Of a DNA stretch of 64,000 nt, positions 25,093 through 33,808 are shown piece after piece. The notes beneath the pieces were generated by a model. That model saw only the letters and a program-made list of their open reading frames with translations, was not told the origin of the DNA and did not search any database. This DNA comes from Leifsonia poae (GTDB lineage Bacteria > Actinomycetota > Actinomycetes > Actinomycetales > Microbacteriaceae), in the NCBI RefSeq assembly GCF_027921845.1, contig NZ_BSEN01000006.1:224283-288282 (forward strand), read 5' to 3'. The translations under genes were made by a program, and so were the position numbers. The first letter of the stretch is position 1; every line of letters starts with the position of its first letter.

Positions 25093-26777
25093 GCGCGGCC
25101 GGCCGTCTCCTTCCGAAGCCACGGCACCTGGAGGAGCGCGACGGCGAGTTCGTCGTCGGGCCGCGCACGCGCATCCTGTCGGATGCCTCGACCGCGCGAC
25201 CTGCCGCCCTCCTGCGATCGGTGCTCACCGCATCCACCGGCTTCGCTCTCGGTGAGCCGGCCGAGCCGGCCAGCCCGGCCGGGACCGTCATCGCGCTCGC
25301 CGTGGACCCTGCGCTCGTGGCGGAGGGCTACCACCTCGTCGTCGACGCCTCCGGGGTCCGGATCACGGGCGGCTCGGCCGCCGGGGTCAGCAACGGTGTG
25401 CAGGCGTTCCTCCAGCTGCTGCCGTCCGAGGTGTACCGCCGCGCGCCCGTCCCGCCCGTCCCGCCCGCCGCGCTCGCCGGGGGTGCCGACGGCGGCGATG
25501 CTGTCCACTGGGCCGCGCCCGCCTGCGAGATCGCCGACGAGCCCGCCTTCCGCTGGCGCGGCGTCATGCTCGACGTCGCACGGCACTTCCTGCCGAAGCA
25601 CGATGTGCTGCGCTTCATCGACCTGATGGCGATGCACCGGCTCAACGTGCTCCACTTCCATCTGACCGACGACCAGGGCTGGCGCATCCAGATTCTGCGC
25701 TACCCCCGCCTCACCGAGGTCGGCGCGTGGCGGCGGGAATCCCAGGTCGGCTACGGCGCGGATGCGCCGGGCGACGGACGCCCGCACGGCGGCTATTACA
25801 CGCAGCAGGACCTGCGCGAGATCGTCGCGTACGCGGCGGCGCGGGGGATCACCGTGGTCCCCGAGATCGAGTCGCCCGGCCACGTGCAGGCGGCGATCGC
25901 CGCGTATCCGGAGCTCGGGGTGACGGGGGAGCGCCTCGACGTCAGCACGCGCTGGGGGATCATCCCGAACGTGCTGAACGCCGAGGAGGCCACCGTCGAG
26001 TTCTTCACGAACGTGCTCGACGAGGTGCTCGACATCTTCCCGTCGGAGTTCATCGGCGTCGGTGGCGACGAGTGCCCGAAGGGTCAATGGCGCGACGACC
26101 CGCGCACCCAGCAACGCATGCGCGAGCTCGGCGTCACGACGGAGGATGCGCTGCAGAGCTGGTTCATCCGCCGCCTCGACGACCACCTCACCGCTCGCGG
26201 CCGCCGGCTGTTCGGCTGGGACGAGATCCTGGAGGGCGGCCTCGCGCCGGGCGCCACGGTGGCGTCGTGGCGGGGCGAGACGGGCGCAGTCGCGGCGGCG
26301 CGCTCCGGCCACGATGTCGTGCTCTGCCCCGACCAGACGGCCTACCTCAACTACCGGCAGTCCGAGCGGCCCGACGAGCCCATTCCGCTCGTCGTCGTGA
26401 TCACGGTGCGCGACGTCTACGGATTCGACCCCGTGCCGGTTTCACTCACAGGGGACGAGCGTGCGCACGTGCTCGGTGGGCAGGCCAACCTCTGGACCGA
26501 GTACATGGACTCGCCGCGCACGCTCGACTACTTCGCGTTCCCGCGGCTGTGCGCCCTCGCCGAGGCGCTGTGGACGGCGGGCGAGCGAGACTACGACGCC
26601 TTCGCCGTCCGGCTGGACACGCACCTCGAACGGCTCGACGCTGTCGGGGTCGAGTACCGGCACGCCGACGGCCCGCTGCCCTGGCAGACGCGACCCGGCA
26701 TCCGGGGCCGCATCGACAGCCGGGATGCGCGCGCCGCCGAGGTCGCCGCGCTCACCGCCAACATCGCCCCCGCGTAG
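25089..26777 (+). CDS. Beta-N-acetylhexosaminidase, GH20
   Basis: A 562-residue enzyme. A GH20b-like N-terminal domain (about 1-150, LPKPRHLEERDGEFVVGPRT) precedes the catalytic barrel with FRWRGVMLDVARHFLPK, NVLHFHLTDDQGWRI and the catalytic pair Asp327-Glu328 in GVGGDECPKGQW. The C-terminal barrel strands include WTEYMDSPRTLDYFAFPRLCALAE. GH20 enzymes remove terminal GlcNAc or GalNAc by substrate-assisted catalysis. There is no signal peptide, so like NagZ it acts on imported sugars. GTG 25089 overlaps the RpiR stop (GTGA). It is the last gene of the operon, followed by a perfect 22-bp-arm inverted repeat. Confidence 0.93.
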   Translation: MSAAGRLLPKPRHLEERDGEFVVGPRTRILSDASTARPAALLRSVLTASTGFALGEPAEPASPAGTVIALAVDPALVAEGYHLVVDASGVRITGGSAAGVSNGVQAFLQLLPSEVYRRAPVPPVPPAALAGGADGGDAVHWAAPACEIADEPAFRWRGVMLDVARHFLPKHDVLRFIDLMAMHRLNVLHFHLTDDQGWRIQILRYPRLTEVGAWRRESQVGYGADAPGDGRPHGGYYTQQDLREIVAYAAARGITVVPEIESPGHVQAAIAAYPELGVTGERLDVSTRWGIIPNVLNAEEATVEFFTNVLDEVLDIFPSEFIGVGGDECPKGQWRDDPRTQQRMRELGVTTEDALQSWFIRRLDDHLTARGRRLFGWDEILEGGLAPGATVASWRGETGAVAAARSGHDVVLCPDQTAYLNYRQSERPDEPIPLVVVITVRDVYGFDPVPVSLTGDERAHVLGGQANLWTEYMDSPRTLDYFAFPRLCALAEALWTAGERDYDAFAVRLDTHLERLDAVGVEYRHADGPLPWQTRPGIRGRIDSRDARAAEVAALTANIAPA

Positions 26778-26794
26778 CTCCGCCCGCACACGCG

Positions 26795-26860
26795 CAATCG
26801 AGTCCGAAGTTGTTGCGCTTCGCGGTCGGCGTGTCGCGGCAACAACTTCGGACTCGATTG
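26795..26860. repeat. Long perfect inverted repeat between convergent genes (family A)
   Basis: The arms at 26795-26816 and 26839-26860 are 22 bp and perfectly complementary (the left starts CAATCGAGTCCGAAG). The spacer is also 22 nt. It lies 17 bp after the hexosaminidase stop and 43 bp before the convergent aldo/keto reductase stop. A bidirectional terminator role is plausible although no T run follows. Confidence 0.9.
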
Positions 26861-26903
26861 TGGGTGCGGCCCGGATGGGTGCGGGGGCGGACGGGCGCGG
26901 CGC

Positions 26904-27764
26904 TCAGGCGGCGTCGAGCGCGGCGTACTCCTCGGGGGTGAGGTCGAGGTCGACGGCCGTGACCGAGTCGCGGATCGACTCCGGACGCGAGGCGCCGGGG
27001 ATCGGGATCACGTGCGGGCTCTTCGCGAGGTGCCAGGCGAGTGCGACCACCTGCGGGCTCACGCCGCGGGCATCCGCCACCTGCTGGAACGGCGCGAACC
27101 GGTCTCCGAGCGCGCCCGCCGACTGGATGCCGCCCAGTGGGCTCCACGGAAGGAAGGCGATCCCCAGCTCGTCCGCGAGCACCAGCTCGGGCTCGCTCGA
27201 CCGGAACGCCGGCGAGAACTGGTTCTGCACCGACGCCAGGCGGCCGCCCAGGATCTGCTGCGCCTGCCGGATCTGCGCCGGGTCCGCGTTCGAGATGCCC
27301 GCGAGGCGGATGACGCCCTCGTCCAGCAGGTCGCGGATGGCGCCGACGGAGTCCTCGTACGCGACGTCGGGGTCGGGACGGTGGAACTGGTACAGGCCGA
27401 TCGCGTCGCCGCCGAGTCGGGCGAGCGAGGCCTTCGCCGCCTCCTTCAGGTACTCCGGTCGTCCGTTGACGGTCCAGCTGCCATCGCCCGGCCGCAGGTG
27501 ACCGCCCTTCGTCGCGACGAGAACGCCGGATGCGTCCCCGCCCCAGCTGCGGATCGCGCCCGCGATCAGCGACTCGTTGTGACCGACCTCGTCAGCGTGC
27601 ACGTGGTACGCGTCCGCGGTGTCGAAGAAGGTGACGCCGGCATCCAGTGCTGCGTGGATCGTGGCGATCGACCGCTCGTCGTCCGGGCGGCCCTCGATCG
27701 ACATCGGCATTCCGCCCAGGCCGATCGCGCTGACCTCGAGGTCGCCGATCCTGCGTGTCTTCAT
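26904..27764 (-). CDS. Aldo/keto reductase
   Basis: A 286-residue AKR-fold oxidoreductase. It begins MKTRRIGDLEVSAIGLGGMPM; the Asp and Tyr of the tetrad lie in FFDTADAYHVH, the Lys in VLVATKGG and the His in LYQFHRPDP. The cofactor loop VIPIPGASRPESI lies near the C-terminus. ATG 27764 was chosen because GGAGGG lies seven bases upstream. GTG 27794, which overlaps the upstream gene's stop as GTGA, is an alternative that would add ten residues. It is paired with a second AKR gene, and the substrate is unknown. Confidence 0.88.
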   Translation of the reverse strand: MKTRRIGDLEVSAIGLGGMPMSIEGRPDDERSIATIHAALDAGVTFFDTADAYHVHADEVGHNESLIAGAIRSWGGDASGVLVATKGGHLRPGDGSWTVNGRPEYLKEAAKASLARLGGDAIGLYQFHRPDPDVAYEDSVGAIRDLLDEGVIRLAGISNADPAQIRQAQQILGGRLASVQNQFSPAFRSSEPELVLADELGIAFLPWSPLGGIQSAGALGDRFAPFQQVADARGVSPQVVALAWHLAKSPHVIPIPGASRPESIRDSVTAVDLDLTPEEYAALDAA

Positions 27765-27790
27765 CGTGGTGCCCTCCAGGCTGTCGGCGC

Positions 27791-28762
27791 TCACCAGGCG
27801 TAGTCCTCAGGTGCGGTCTTGTGGCCGGGGAAGATCTCGTCGAGACGGGCGAGCGCGGCGTCGTCGAGCTTCACCTCGAGCGCTCGAACCGCGGCATCCA
27901 GCTGTTCGCGGGTGCGCGGTCCGATGATCGGACCGGTCACGGCCGGCTGTGCGAGCAGCCAGGCCAGTGCGATGTCGCCCGGCTCGTGGCCGAGCTCGTC
28001 GGCGAAGGCCTCGTACGCCTCGATCGCTTCGCGGTGCGTGGCCAGCGTGTCGGCCGCGCGCCCCTCGAGTCGGCGCTTGCCCTCGTTCTGCTTGCGGATG
28101 ACGCCGCCGAGCAGGCCACCGTGCAGCGGGGACCACGCGATCACGCCGACCCCGTTGGCCTGGGCGGCGGGCAGCACCTCGAGCTCGACGTCGCGGGTCA
28201 GCAGGTTGTAGATCGACTGCTCGCTGACGAGGCCGGTGTAGTTGCGGCGGCGGGCTTCGGCCTGCGCGGTGGCGATGTGCCACCCGGCGAAGTTGCTCGA
28301 CCCCGCGTACAGGATCTTGCCCTGCGCGACGGCGGTCTCCATTGCCTGCCAGATCTCGTCCCACGGCGTCGCGCGGTCGACGTGGTGGAACTGGTAGATG
28401 TCGATGTGGTCGGTCTGCAGGCGCTTCAGGCTCGCATCCAGCGCGCGCCGGATGTTCAGGGCCGAGAGCCTGCCCTCGTTGGGCCAGTCGCCCATGTCGC
28501 CGTAGAGCTTGGTGGCGAGCACCGTGCGCTCGCGGCGGCCGTCGCCCTTCGCGAACCAGTCGCCGACGATCGACTCGGTGGCGCCCTTGCCGCGGTGCTG
28601 GCCGTAGACGTTGGCCGTGTCGAAATAGTTGATGCCGTACTCGTGGGCCGCATCCATGATGGCGTGCGAGTCCTCATCGGGGGTCTGGGGCCCGAAGTTC
28701 ATCGTTCCGAGAACCAGCCGTGAGACTTTCAGGCCGGATCGGCCCAGGTTTGTGTACTCCAT
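27791..28762 (-). CDS. Aldo/keto reductase, voltage-gated potassium channel beta-subunit/YghZ-like
   Basis: A 323-residue AKR. It starts MEYTNLGRSGLKVSRLVLGTMNFG, the usual AKR opening. The tetrad is readable as Asp/Tyr in INYFDTANVYGQHRGKGATE, Lys in VLATKLYG and His in IYQFHHVDRATP. The longer loops and the IIGPRTREQLDAAVRALE ending resemble the KCAB/YghZ group acting on aldehydes. ATG 28762 fits the family start; the frame opens eight codons earlier. It forms a two-gene unit with the downstream AKR and is divergent from the MBL gene. Confidence 0.88.
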   Translation of the reverse strand: MEYTNLGRSGLKVSRLVLGTMNFGPQTPDEDSHAIMDAAHEYGINYFDTANVYGQHRGKGATESIVGDWFAKGDGRRERTVLATKLYGDMGDWPNEGRLSALNIRRALDASLKRLQTDHIDIYQFHHVDRATPWDEIWQAMETAVAQGKILYAGSSNFAGWHIATAQAEARRRNYTGLVSEQSIYNLLTRDVELEVLPAAQANGVGVIAWSPLHGGLLGGVIRKQNEGKRRLEGRAADTLATHREAIEAYEAFADELGHEPGDIALAWLLAQPAVTGPIIGPRTREQLDAAVRALEVKLDDAALARLDEIFPGHKTAPEDYAW

Positions 28763-28928
28763 AGCCTCAGCATCCGCTCGCACCAATCAGATGTCCAACA
28801 GGAGATCTGGATGGCATTCTGCAACCCGAGTGCTGAATGGGATTCGGGTCTCCGGCGTCGTTTGCGCGGTGCCCGCCGCAGGCTTAGCCTGAGCGCGCAT
28901 CCGACGGCACCGCAGGAGACGAGGACCC

Positions 28929-29561
28929 ATGAAGCAGCTCACCGACGGCGTCTTCCAGTTGCAGAAGGCGCGGGGCGCGAACGCGTATCTCGTCGCGGCG
29001 GGTGATCGCTCGGTGGTGATCGACACGGGCATCCGGTCTGGCGGCCCCGGGCTCATCGCCGAGTTGGCGGGCGCACGCCACGAGGTCCCGCCCGTGACGG
29101 ACATCGTGCTCACCCACTACGACCCCGACCACGCCGGTGCGGCCGCCGCGCTGCAGCGGCAGACGGGGGCGAAGGTGTGGCTCGGGCGCGCGGACGCGGC
29201 CATCCTGCGCGGCGAGACGCCGCCGCCGACGCGTTCCCGGCGCATCCTGGCCCTGCGCGGTCAGGCGGACGAGCCGGCCGGCCTCGCCGAGCTGCCCGAC
29301 GATGCGGAGACCGAGGTCGTTCCGGAGCTGTTCGCGGTGCCGGCTCCCGGGCACACGCCCGGCCACCACGTGGTGCGCTGGCACGGTGTGGTGTTCTCCG
29401 GCGACGCCGTCCGGCTCTCCAAGGGCGCGCTCGAGCAGTTCCCGGCGTTCCTGATCAGCGACACGGGCCAGGCGTTGGAAACGGCGGCCCTGATCGCCGG
29501 GATGCGCCCGCGGCTCGTCTGTCCCGGTCACGGCGCGCCGGGCCTGCTCGCCGCCCGCTGA
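28929..29561 (+). CDS. MBL-fold metallo-hydrolase
   Basis: A 210-residue metallo-beta-lactamase-fold protein. The metal motif reads THYDPDHAG, so the second His of the usual HxHxDH is replaced by Asp, while the final Asp-His pair is kept. A later ligand lies in APGHTPGHHVV, an Asp in VFSGDAVRLS and the last His in VCPGHGAPG. The change to Asp is known in some MBL subfamilies and may alter metal choice. It is glyoxalase II-sized, and the substrate is not evident. It is convergent with the small membrane-protein gene across an inverted repeat. Confidence 0.87.
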   Translation: MKQLTDGVFQLQKARGANAYLVAAGDRSVVIDTGIRSGGPGLIAELAGARHEVPPVTDIVLTHYDPDHAGAAAALQRQTGAKVWLGRADAAILRGETPPPTRSRRILALRGQADEPAGLAELPDDAETEVVPELFAVPAPGHTPGHHVVRWHGVVFSGDAVRLSKGALEQFPAFLISDTGQALETAALIAGMRPRLVCPGHGAPGLLAAR

Positions 29562-29564
29562 CCG

Positions 29565-29621
29565 CGAGTGGTGCGAAATGTCGCTCAAATCGCAGGGATG
29601 ACGGACATTCGGCACCGCTCG
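29565..29621. repeat. Imperfect inverted repeat between convergent genes (family C)
   Basis: The arms at 29565-29586 and 29600-29621 match at 17 of 22 positions. The core GTGCGAAATGTCG faces GACATTCGGCAC. It starts three bases after the MBL stop. The same core, with the same internal mismatch, recurs at 63908-63968. Confidence 0.75.
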
Positions 29622-29678
29622 GCGGCACCGCTATGCGGGGGCGCGGCGGCGCGGCGGCGCGGGGGCGCGGCGACGCGG

Positions 29679-29966
29679 CTAGACCAGCGCGAAGACGAGC
29701 GACAGCACGAGCGGGAGCACCCCGATCACGATGAGGATGATGCCGCCGAAGAAGGCGATCGCCGACGGAACGGCTCCGCGCAGCGCGGCGTCCGCCCGGA
29801 GCCGCCCGCGAGACTGCAGGCCGAGCACGAGCGCGATCGCTCCGAGCACGCCGGACACCGCGGGGACCGCGATCAGCATCGTTCCGAGCACGACGGCAGC
29901 CAGACCGAGCACCGCCGCGCCCGACCACACCGGCCGTTCGGGCGCCGGCTGCGGGCTCGTGTCCAT
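29679..29966 (-). CDS. Small membrane protein, DUF4190-like
   Basis: A 95-residue hydrophobic protein. After a Pro-rich hydrophilic N-terminus (about 14 residues) come hydrophobic stretches at about 16-48 (long enough for one long or two short helices) and about 68-94. Between them lies the polar loop LGLQSRGRLRADAALRG, resembling the GLxxLxxARRxGxxxA pattern of DUF4190 proteins. The function is unknown. It is convergent with the MBL gene and upstream of the glutaredoxin-like gene is a separate unit. Confidence 0.7.
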   Translation of the reverse strand: MDTSPQPAPERPVWSGAAVLGLAAVVLGTMLIAVPAVSGVLGAIALVLGLQSRGRLRADAALRGAVPSAIAFFGGIILIVIGVLPLVLSLVFALV

Positions 29967-30038
29967 GCGGTCAGCCTAGTGAGCGCGGGGGAGCGCCGAC
30001 AGACCCGTGGCCGAGCGGCGCTGCGGTGGCAAAGCGCC

Positions 30039-30296
30039 TCAGCGCGCGGCGAGCGCCTCGGTGAGTTCGGCGTCGGACGGCTCGACGAGGTGGGCGCCGT
30101 CGGGGAACACGATCACCGGGATGTTCGTGCGTCCGCTGATCGCGAGGGCGCGGTCGGCGGCCTCCGGCTGGGCGACGAGGTCGATGTACTCGTAGTCGGC
30201 GCCGACCCGGTCGAGGAGGGCCTTGGAGCGGATGCAGTCGCGGCACCAGTCCGCGCCGAACACGGTGACGCGGTCGAAAGTCTCAGGCGAAGTCAT
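30039..30296 (-). CDS. Glutaredoxin-like / mycoredoxin-like protein
   Basis: An 85-residue single-domain thioredoxin-fold protein. The redox motif is WCRDC (Cys18, Cys21), and the cis-proline segment NIPVIVFPDG follows at the usual distance. Actinobacterial mycoredoxins usually have CGYC or CPYC, so the charged CRDC is unusual and may shift redox potential or partner. It stands alone on the minus strand, downstream of an inverted repeat that separates it from the rhamnosidase gene. Confidence 0.87.
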   Translation of the reverse strand: MTSPETFDRVTVFGADWCRDCIRSKALLDRVGADYEYIDLVAQPEAADRALAISGRTNIPVIVFPDGAHLVEPSDAELTEALAAR

Positions 30297-30347
30297 CCCT
30301 CGATCCTATTTCGTCGCGGCTGAGAGTTCGGCGCGTGCGACCTGTGG

Positions 30348-30385
30348 GAAATGTGCGGTGCGAGCGGCGCCCGACCGCACATTTC
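30348..30385. repeat. Short inverted repeat downstream of the rhamnosidase gene
   Basis: Perfect 12-bp arms GAAATGTGCGGT (30348-30359) and ACCGCACATTTC (30374-30385) enclose 14 nt. It lies 21 bp past the rhamnosidase stop on the minus strand and shares the GAAATGT element with family C. Confidence 0.8.
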
Positions 30386-30405
30386 GCAGAAGTGGATCGC
30401 TCGGG

Positions 30406-32919
30406 CTAGCGGGCGAGCTCGTGCCGGCCGGCGGGCAGGCTCGTCTTCGTCCCGTCCGGTGCCACCGCGACGACCGGCACCGGCGACTCGATCGTCACCG
30501 ATGTCGCATCCACGCGCACCTGGATCGACCCGAACGGTGTCGGCACCGAGCCCTCGGCGAACCCGAGCGTGCCGAGCGCCGGCTCCACCCGCGCGGTAGA
30601 GAATCCGGGAGCGTCCGGTGTGACGCCGAGCACGTACTGCACCAGGTCTTTCGTCGGGGTGCTGCTCCAGCCGTGCACCGGAGTGCCCCAGCCCCAGCAT
30701 TCGCCGAAGGTGTCGTAGCCGTCGACCAGGAACTGCGACCAGCGCCGGATGAGCGTCACGAGGTCGCCGGCCCGGCCGGCTTCAGCGACCGCGTCGTGCA
30801 CCAGATAGCTGTAGAACGGCTCCGCGATGACCACCTCGTGCTCGGCATCCCAGTCGATCCGCTGCACGCCCTTCATCTGGTCGGCGATCTTCTGCTGGTC
30901 GTACGAGCCGTCTTCGTTGCCGATCCAGGAGCGCACGATGAGCGTCGCCGGGTCGGTGACCGCGTCGATGATGCGGTTCCAGCGCGAACGCGGCGCGAGT
31001 CCGGACACGATCGCGGTGGCTCCCGCCGCCTGCGACGCGGCAGGCTGCACGACACCGTCGACGATGTGGTCGACGTACGTCCCGCGCGCCTCATCCCAGA
31101 AGTCCTCGAAACCGCCGGCGGCCCGCGCGTGCAGGTCGTCGGCCCAGGCCGCCGCCCCCTGGTTGCCGACGAAGCGGCTCAGCTCGGCGAACTCGCGCAG
31201 CCCGCGGGCCCACAGTGCGGTGAGGAGGCTGCTGCGCCCGGTGACGAGCACGCTCGACCAGTCGACGAGGTTCCATTCCGGAACGTCGGCGATGGTGCCG
31301 CGCTCGTCCACGTACGGGAGGTACCAGCGGAGGATGCGCTCCACCGTCGGCAGCAGTGCGCGGATCTCCTGCTCGTCGCCGATGTAGCGGTAGAGGTTGT
31401 GCACGCCGTGCACCCAGTGCATCGACCAGTCCGGGATCGTGAACCCGCCGGACGACTCGATCTCGCCGACCACGCTCATCGGCAGGATCCCGTCGTAGCG
31501 CGGCGAGTTGCCGAGGGCGATGTAGTTGCGGGCCATCCGCCAGTCGTCGTTCGTCGTGAGGTGGACGAGTTGGTGGACCACGCCGTCGCCCACCCAGGCA
31601 CGCTGTTCCCGCGTAGGGCAGTCGGTGAACGCATCCTGCGCGTTCGCCTGAACCGTACGGATGCCCGCCGCGTAGAGTGCGTCGATCTCCGGGTCGTCGG
31701 AGCGGAAGAAGGCCGCTCCGACCTGCGGGTACAGGCGCTCCTGCACCTCGATGCCGTCGATCACGGCCTCCGCGTCGCCTCCGGTCACCAGGAGGTGTGC
31801 GAAGCGCATGCCGTTGACCTCGAACGCGTCGAAGCGGTCGTCGTGCCCGCGCGCGATGTAGCGGGCGCCCGTTTTCGGGATCGAGAAGCTCTCCGCCTCG
31901 TCCGAGCGGTGCGGGCGCTCGCGGTACAGCAGGTCGACAGTGGTTCCGGCGGCCGCGCGCAGCGACACGTGCACGGTACCCACGACGACGCGACCGAAGT
32001 CGAGGCTGACGATCGTGCCGGTGTCAGCCCCTGATGGCACGGGCACCGGGAGGGACGCGGTCGCGTCGGCTGAGACGTCACGGCCATCGAGAGCCCGACG
32101 CACCCGCGACACCGGATGCTCGTCCGCGGCATCGGTGACCGGCAGGGCCGCGCTCACCCGGACCACGGCCGGGGTGACGAGCGCCCCGCCGACCGGAGCG
32201 GTGCCGCGCGGGATGAGCGCCCCGTACGGGTCGGTCGGCGGCTGCGTGCGGCCGAAGCCGCCGATGTGGCTCGCGGGCCGGAGGTGGGCGGTCGGCCAGC
32301 CGGAGTCGTCGAAGTCGGGCTGTTCCCAGTCCACAGGGAGGGCCCGCGCATCCACCAGTTCGACCGGAACGCCGTCGAGCCCTTCGAGCGACGGCGCCGT
32401 CCACGCGGTCGCGCGGTGCACGAGCCACGTGTCGTCGGAGATGAGCCGGTCGTCACCGAGCCTTGCCTCGAACACGAGCACGCCATCCAGCCCGAGCCCG
32501 CCGTTGGCGGCAGCCGGCTGCCAGAACGCCGTCGCGTCGCCGTAGAACGTGACCAGCACCGCGATGGTGTTCGTGCCCTGGCGCAGGAACGGAGCGAGAT
32601 CGTACTCGTCGTACCGCAACCGGCGGGGCTGGGAGCGCGCCGGCCCGCGCCCGACCTCGGCGCCGTTGACGAAGAGCACGTAGCGGGAGTCCGCGGTGAG
32701 GCGCGCCGGCGCGGTCGACGGTACGGCGTCGAGCGAGACGGTGCTCCGGAAGATCGAGCGGTGGAACGGCGCTCGGGCATCGGACGTGCCGAGGCCGACC
32801 TCGGAGCCGCCGCCCGACGGGTCGGCGCCGATCCAGTGCGCCCGCCAGCCGATCCCGCCGAAGGCGGAGGCAGGGGAGGCGATGGTCGCGCGGGTGGATT
32901 CCAGCGTCTCGGTTGTCAT
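30406..32919 (-). CDS. Alpha-L-rhamnosidase, GH78-like
   Basis: An 837-residue glycoside hydrolase. The N-terminal beta-sandwich domains (about 1-330) include LTADSRYVLFVNGAEVGRGPARS and FYGDATAFW; the six-hairpin barrel (about 400-730) has FTDCPTREQRAWVGD at about residue 431 (Asp433), a clear GH78 signature, and WSMHWVHGVHNLYRY. A C-terminal beta domain ends the protein. There is no signal peptide, so it removes rhamnose from imported glycosides in the cytoplasm. It lies 67 bp downstream of the nucleotidyltransferase gene on the same strand and is probably cotranscribed under the rhamnose LacI regulator. Confidence 0.9.
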   Translation of the reverse strand: MTTETLESTRATIASPASAFGGIGWRAHWIGADPSGGGSEVGLGTSDARAPFHRSIFRSTVSLDAVPSTAPARLTADSRYVLFVNGAEVGRGPARSQPRRLRYDEYDLAPFLRQGTNTIAVLVTFYGDATAFWQPAAANGGLGLDGVLVFEARLGDDRLISDDTWLVHRATAWTAPSLEGLDGVPVELVDARALPVDWEQPDFDDSGWPTAHLRPASHIGGFGRTQPPTDPYGALIPRGTAPVGGALVTPAVVRVSAALPVTDAADEHPVSRVRRALDGRDVSADATASLPVPVPSGADTGTIVSLDFGRVVVGTVHVSLRAAAGTTVDLLYRERPHRSDEAESFSIPKTGARYIARGHDDRFDAFEVNGMRFAHLLVTGGDAEAVIDGIEVQERLYPQVGAAFFRSDDPEIDALYAAGIRTVQANAQDAFTDCPTREQRAWVGDGVVHQLVHLTTNDDWRMARNYIALGNSPRYDGILPMSVVGEIESSGGFTIPDWSMHWVHGVHNLYRYIGDEQEIRALLPTVERILRWYLPYVDERGTIADVPEWNLVDWSSVLVTGRSSLLTALWARGLREFAELSRFVGNQGAAAWADDLHARAAGGFEDFWDEARGTYVDHIVDGVVQPAASQAAGATAIVSGLAPRSRWNRIIDAVTDPATLIVRSWIGNEDGSYDQQKIADQMKGVQRIDWDAEHEVVIAEPFYSYLVHDAVAEAGRAGDLVTLIRRWSQFLVDGYDTFGECWGWGTPVHGWSSTPTKDLVQYVLGVTPDAPGFSTARVEPALGTLGFAEGSVPTPFGSIQVRVDATSVTIESPVPVVAVAPDGTKTSLPAGRHELAR

Positions 32920-32986
32920 GGTGGCCTGCTTTCTGCGTTGAACGTCAGGGTGGGGTTGACCGTCGAAGGTGGGGCGGGAGGAGGGG

Positions 32987-33808
32987 TCAGGAGTACTCGG
33001 GGGTCTTGGTGCGATAGCGCCAGGCCAGCTCGTTGTCGAGGATGAACGTCGACAGCGTCTCGTCGCGGGGCAGTGCGCCGCCGACAGCGTCTTCGAGCGC
33101 GGCGAGCACCCGGTCCGCAGTTCGGCGGGTCGGATGCTCGACCAGCGCGACGAGGTCGGCGGCGAACCCTTCCGGCTGAGCCCGCAGCTCGCGCACCTGC
33201 TTCATGAGTTGCTTCGGGCCGCCGAAGAACGTGTGCTCGCGGGCGAGGAAGGCGCGTCCGGCCGACAGCGCGAGGTGCACCGCGGCGTGGTGGAGGAGGA
33301 AGGCGTCCCCGCTCTCGCTCGCCTGATCGAGGAAGTAGCCGCCGTGCAGCCGTGCCTGCGCGACGAACGAGGCGACGCGCGCATCCCAGCCGTCGTCGGC
33401 GACGAACCGGATGCGCTCGACGCGCTCGGCGAGATCGTCGACGCGGCTGAAGACGATGCGGGAGGTGGCGAACGAGGCGCGCACCGGATCGTCGCCGCGC
33501 TCGGCGGCGTCGTCGAGGTACGACAGCGTCGCGAGCTTCACGTCGAAGTAGCCGTCGGGGTAGTCGATCCCGTCTGTCTCCGTGAACATCAGACGGTTCA
33601 CTCCGTAGGCCTCGTCCCAGCGCTCCTCGGTCACGACCAGGTAGAGGTCGACGTCGGAGTCCGGGCGCTCGGTGCCGCGCGCGAGCGAGCCGGTCACGAT
33701 GACGCCGAGGGTGCCGGGGTCAGACGCCACGCGGCGCACGTAGCGGTCGAGCGCTTCGTCGTGGTGCTTCACGGCCGACCCCGTTCCGGTCGTCGGCGCA
33801 TGGCCCAT
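32987..33808 (-). CDS. Nucleotidyltransferase-domain protein in the rhamnose locus
   Basis: The protein has 273 residues from ATG 33808. The polymerase-beta-like domain (about 10-110) shows GVIVTGSLARGTERPDSDVDLYLVV, with the GS motif and the two metal-binding Asp residues of the MNT/aminoglycoside nucleotidyltransferase type. The C-terminal half is helical (VASFVAQARLHGGYFLDQASE, HHAAVHLALSAGRAFLA), like the kinase/nucleotidyltransferase substrate domains. ATG 33889 would add 27 residues but overlaps a possible -10 element, so 33808 is preferred. A palindromic operator lies about 100 bp upstream, and the rhamnosidase gene follows. The target that it modifies is unknown. Confidence 0.8.
   Translation of the reverse strand: MGHAPTTGTGSAVKHHDEALDRYVRRVASDPGTLGVIVTGSLARGTERPDSDVDLYLVVTEERWDEAYGVNRLMFTETDGIDYPDGYFDVKLATLSYLDDAAERGDDPVRASFATSRIVFSRVDDLAERVERIRFVADDGWDARVASFVAQARLHGGYFLDQASESGDAFLLHHAAVHLALSAGRAFLAREHTFFGGPKQLMKQVRELRAQPEGFAADLVALVEHPTRRTADRVLAALEDAVGGALPRDETLSTFILDNELAWRYRTKTPEYS

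Noticed and set aside
27765..27794. Ten-residue N-terminal extension of the aldo/keto reductase at 26904
   Set aside because: It overlaps the upstream stop as GTGA, but the family N-terminus and the GGAGGG site favour ATG 27764; it is left as an alternative.
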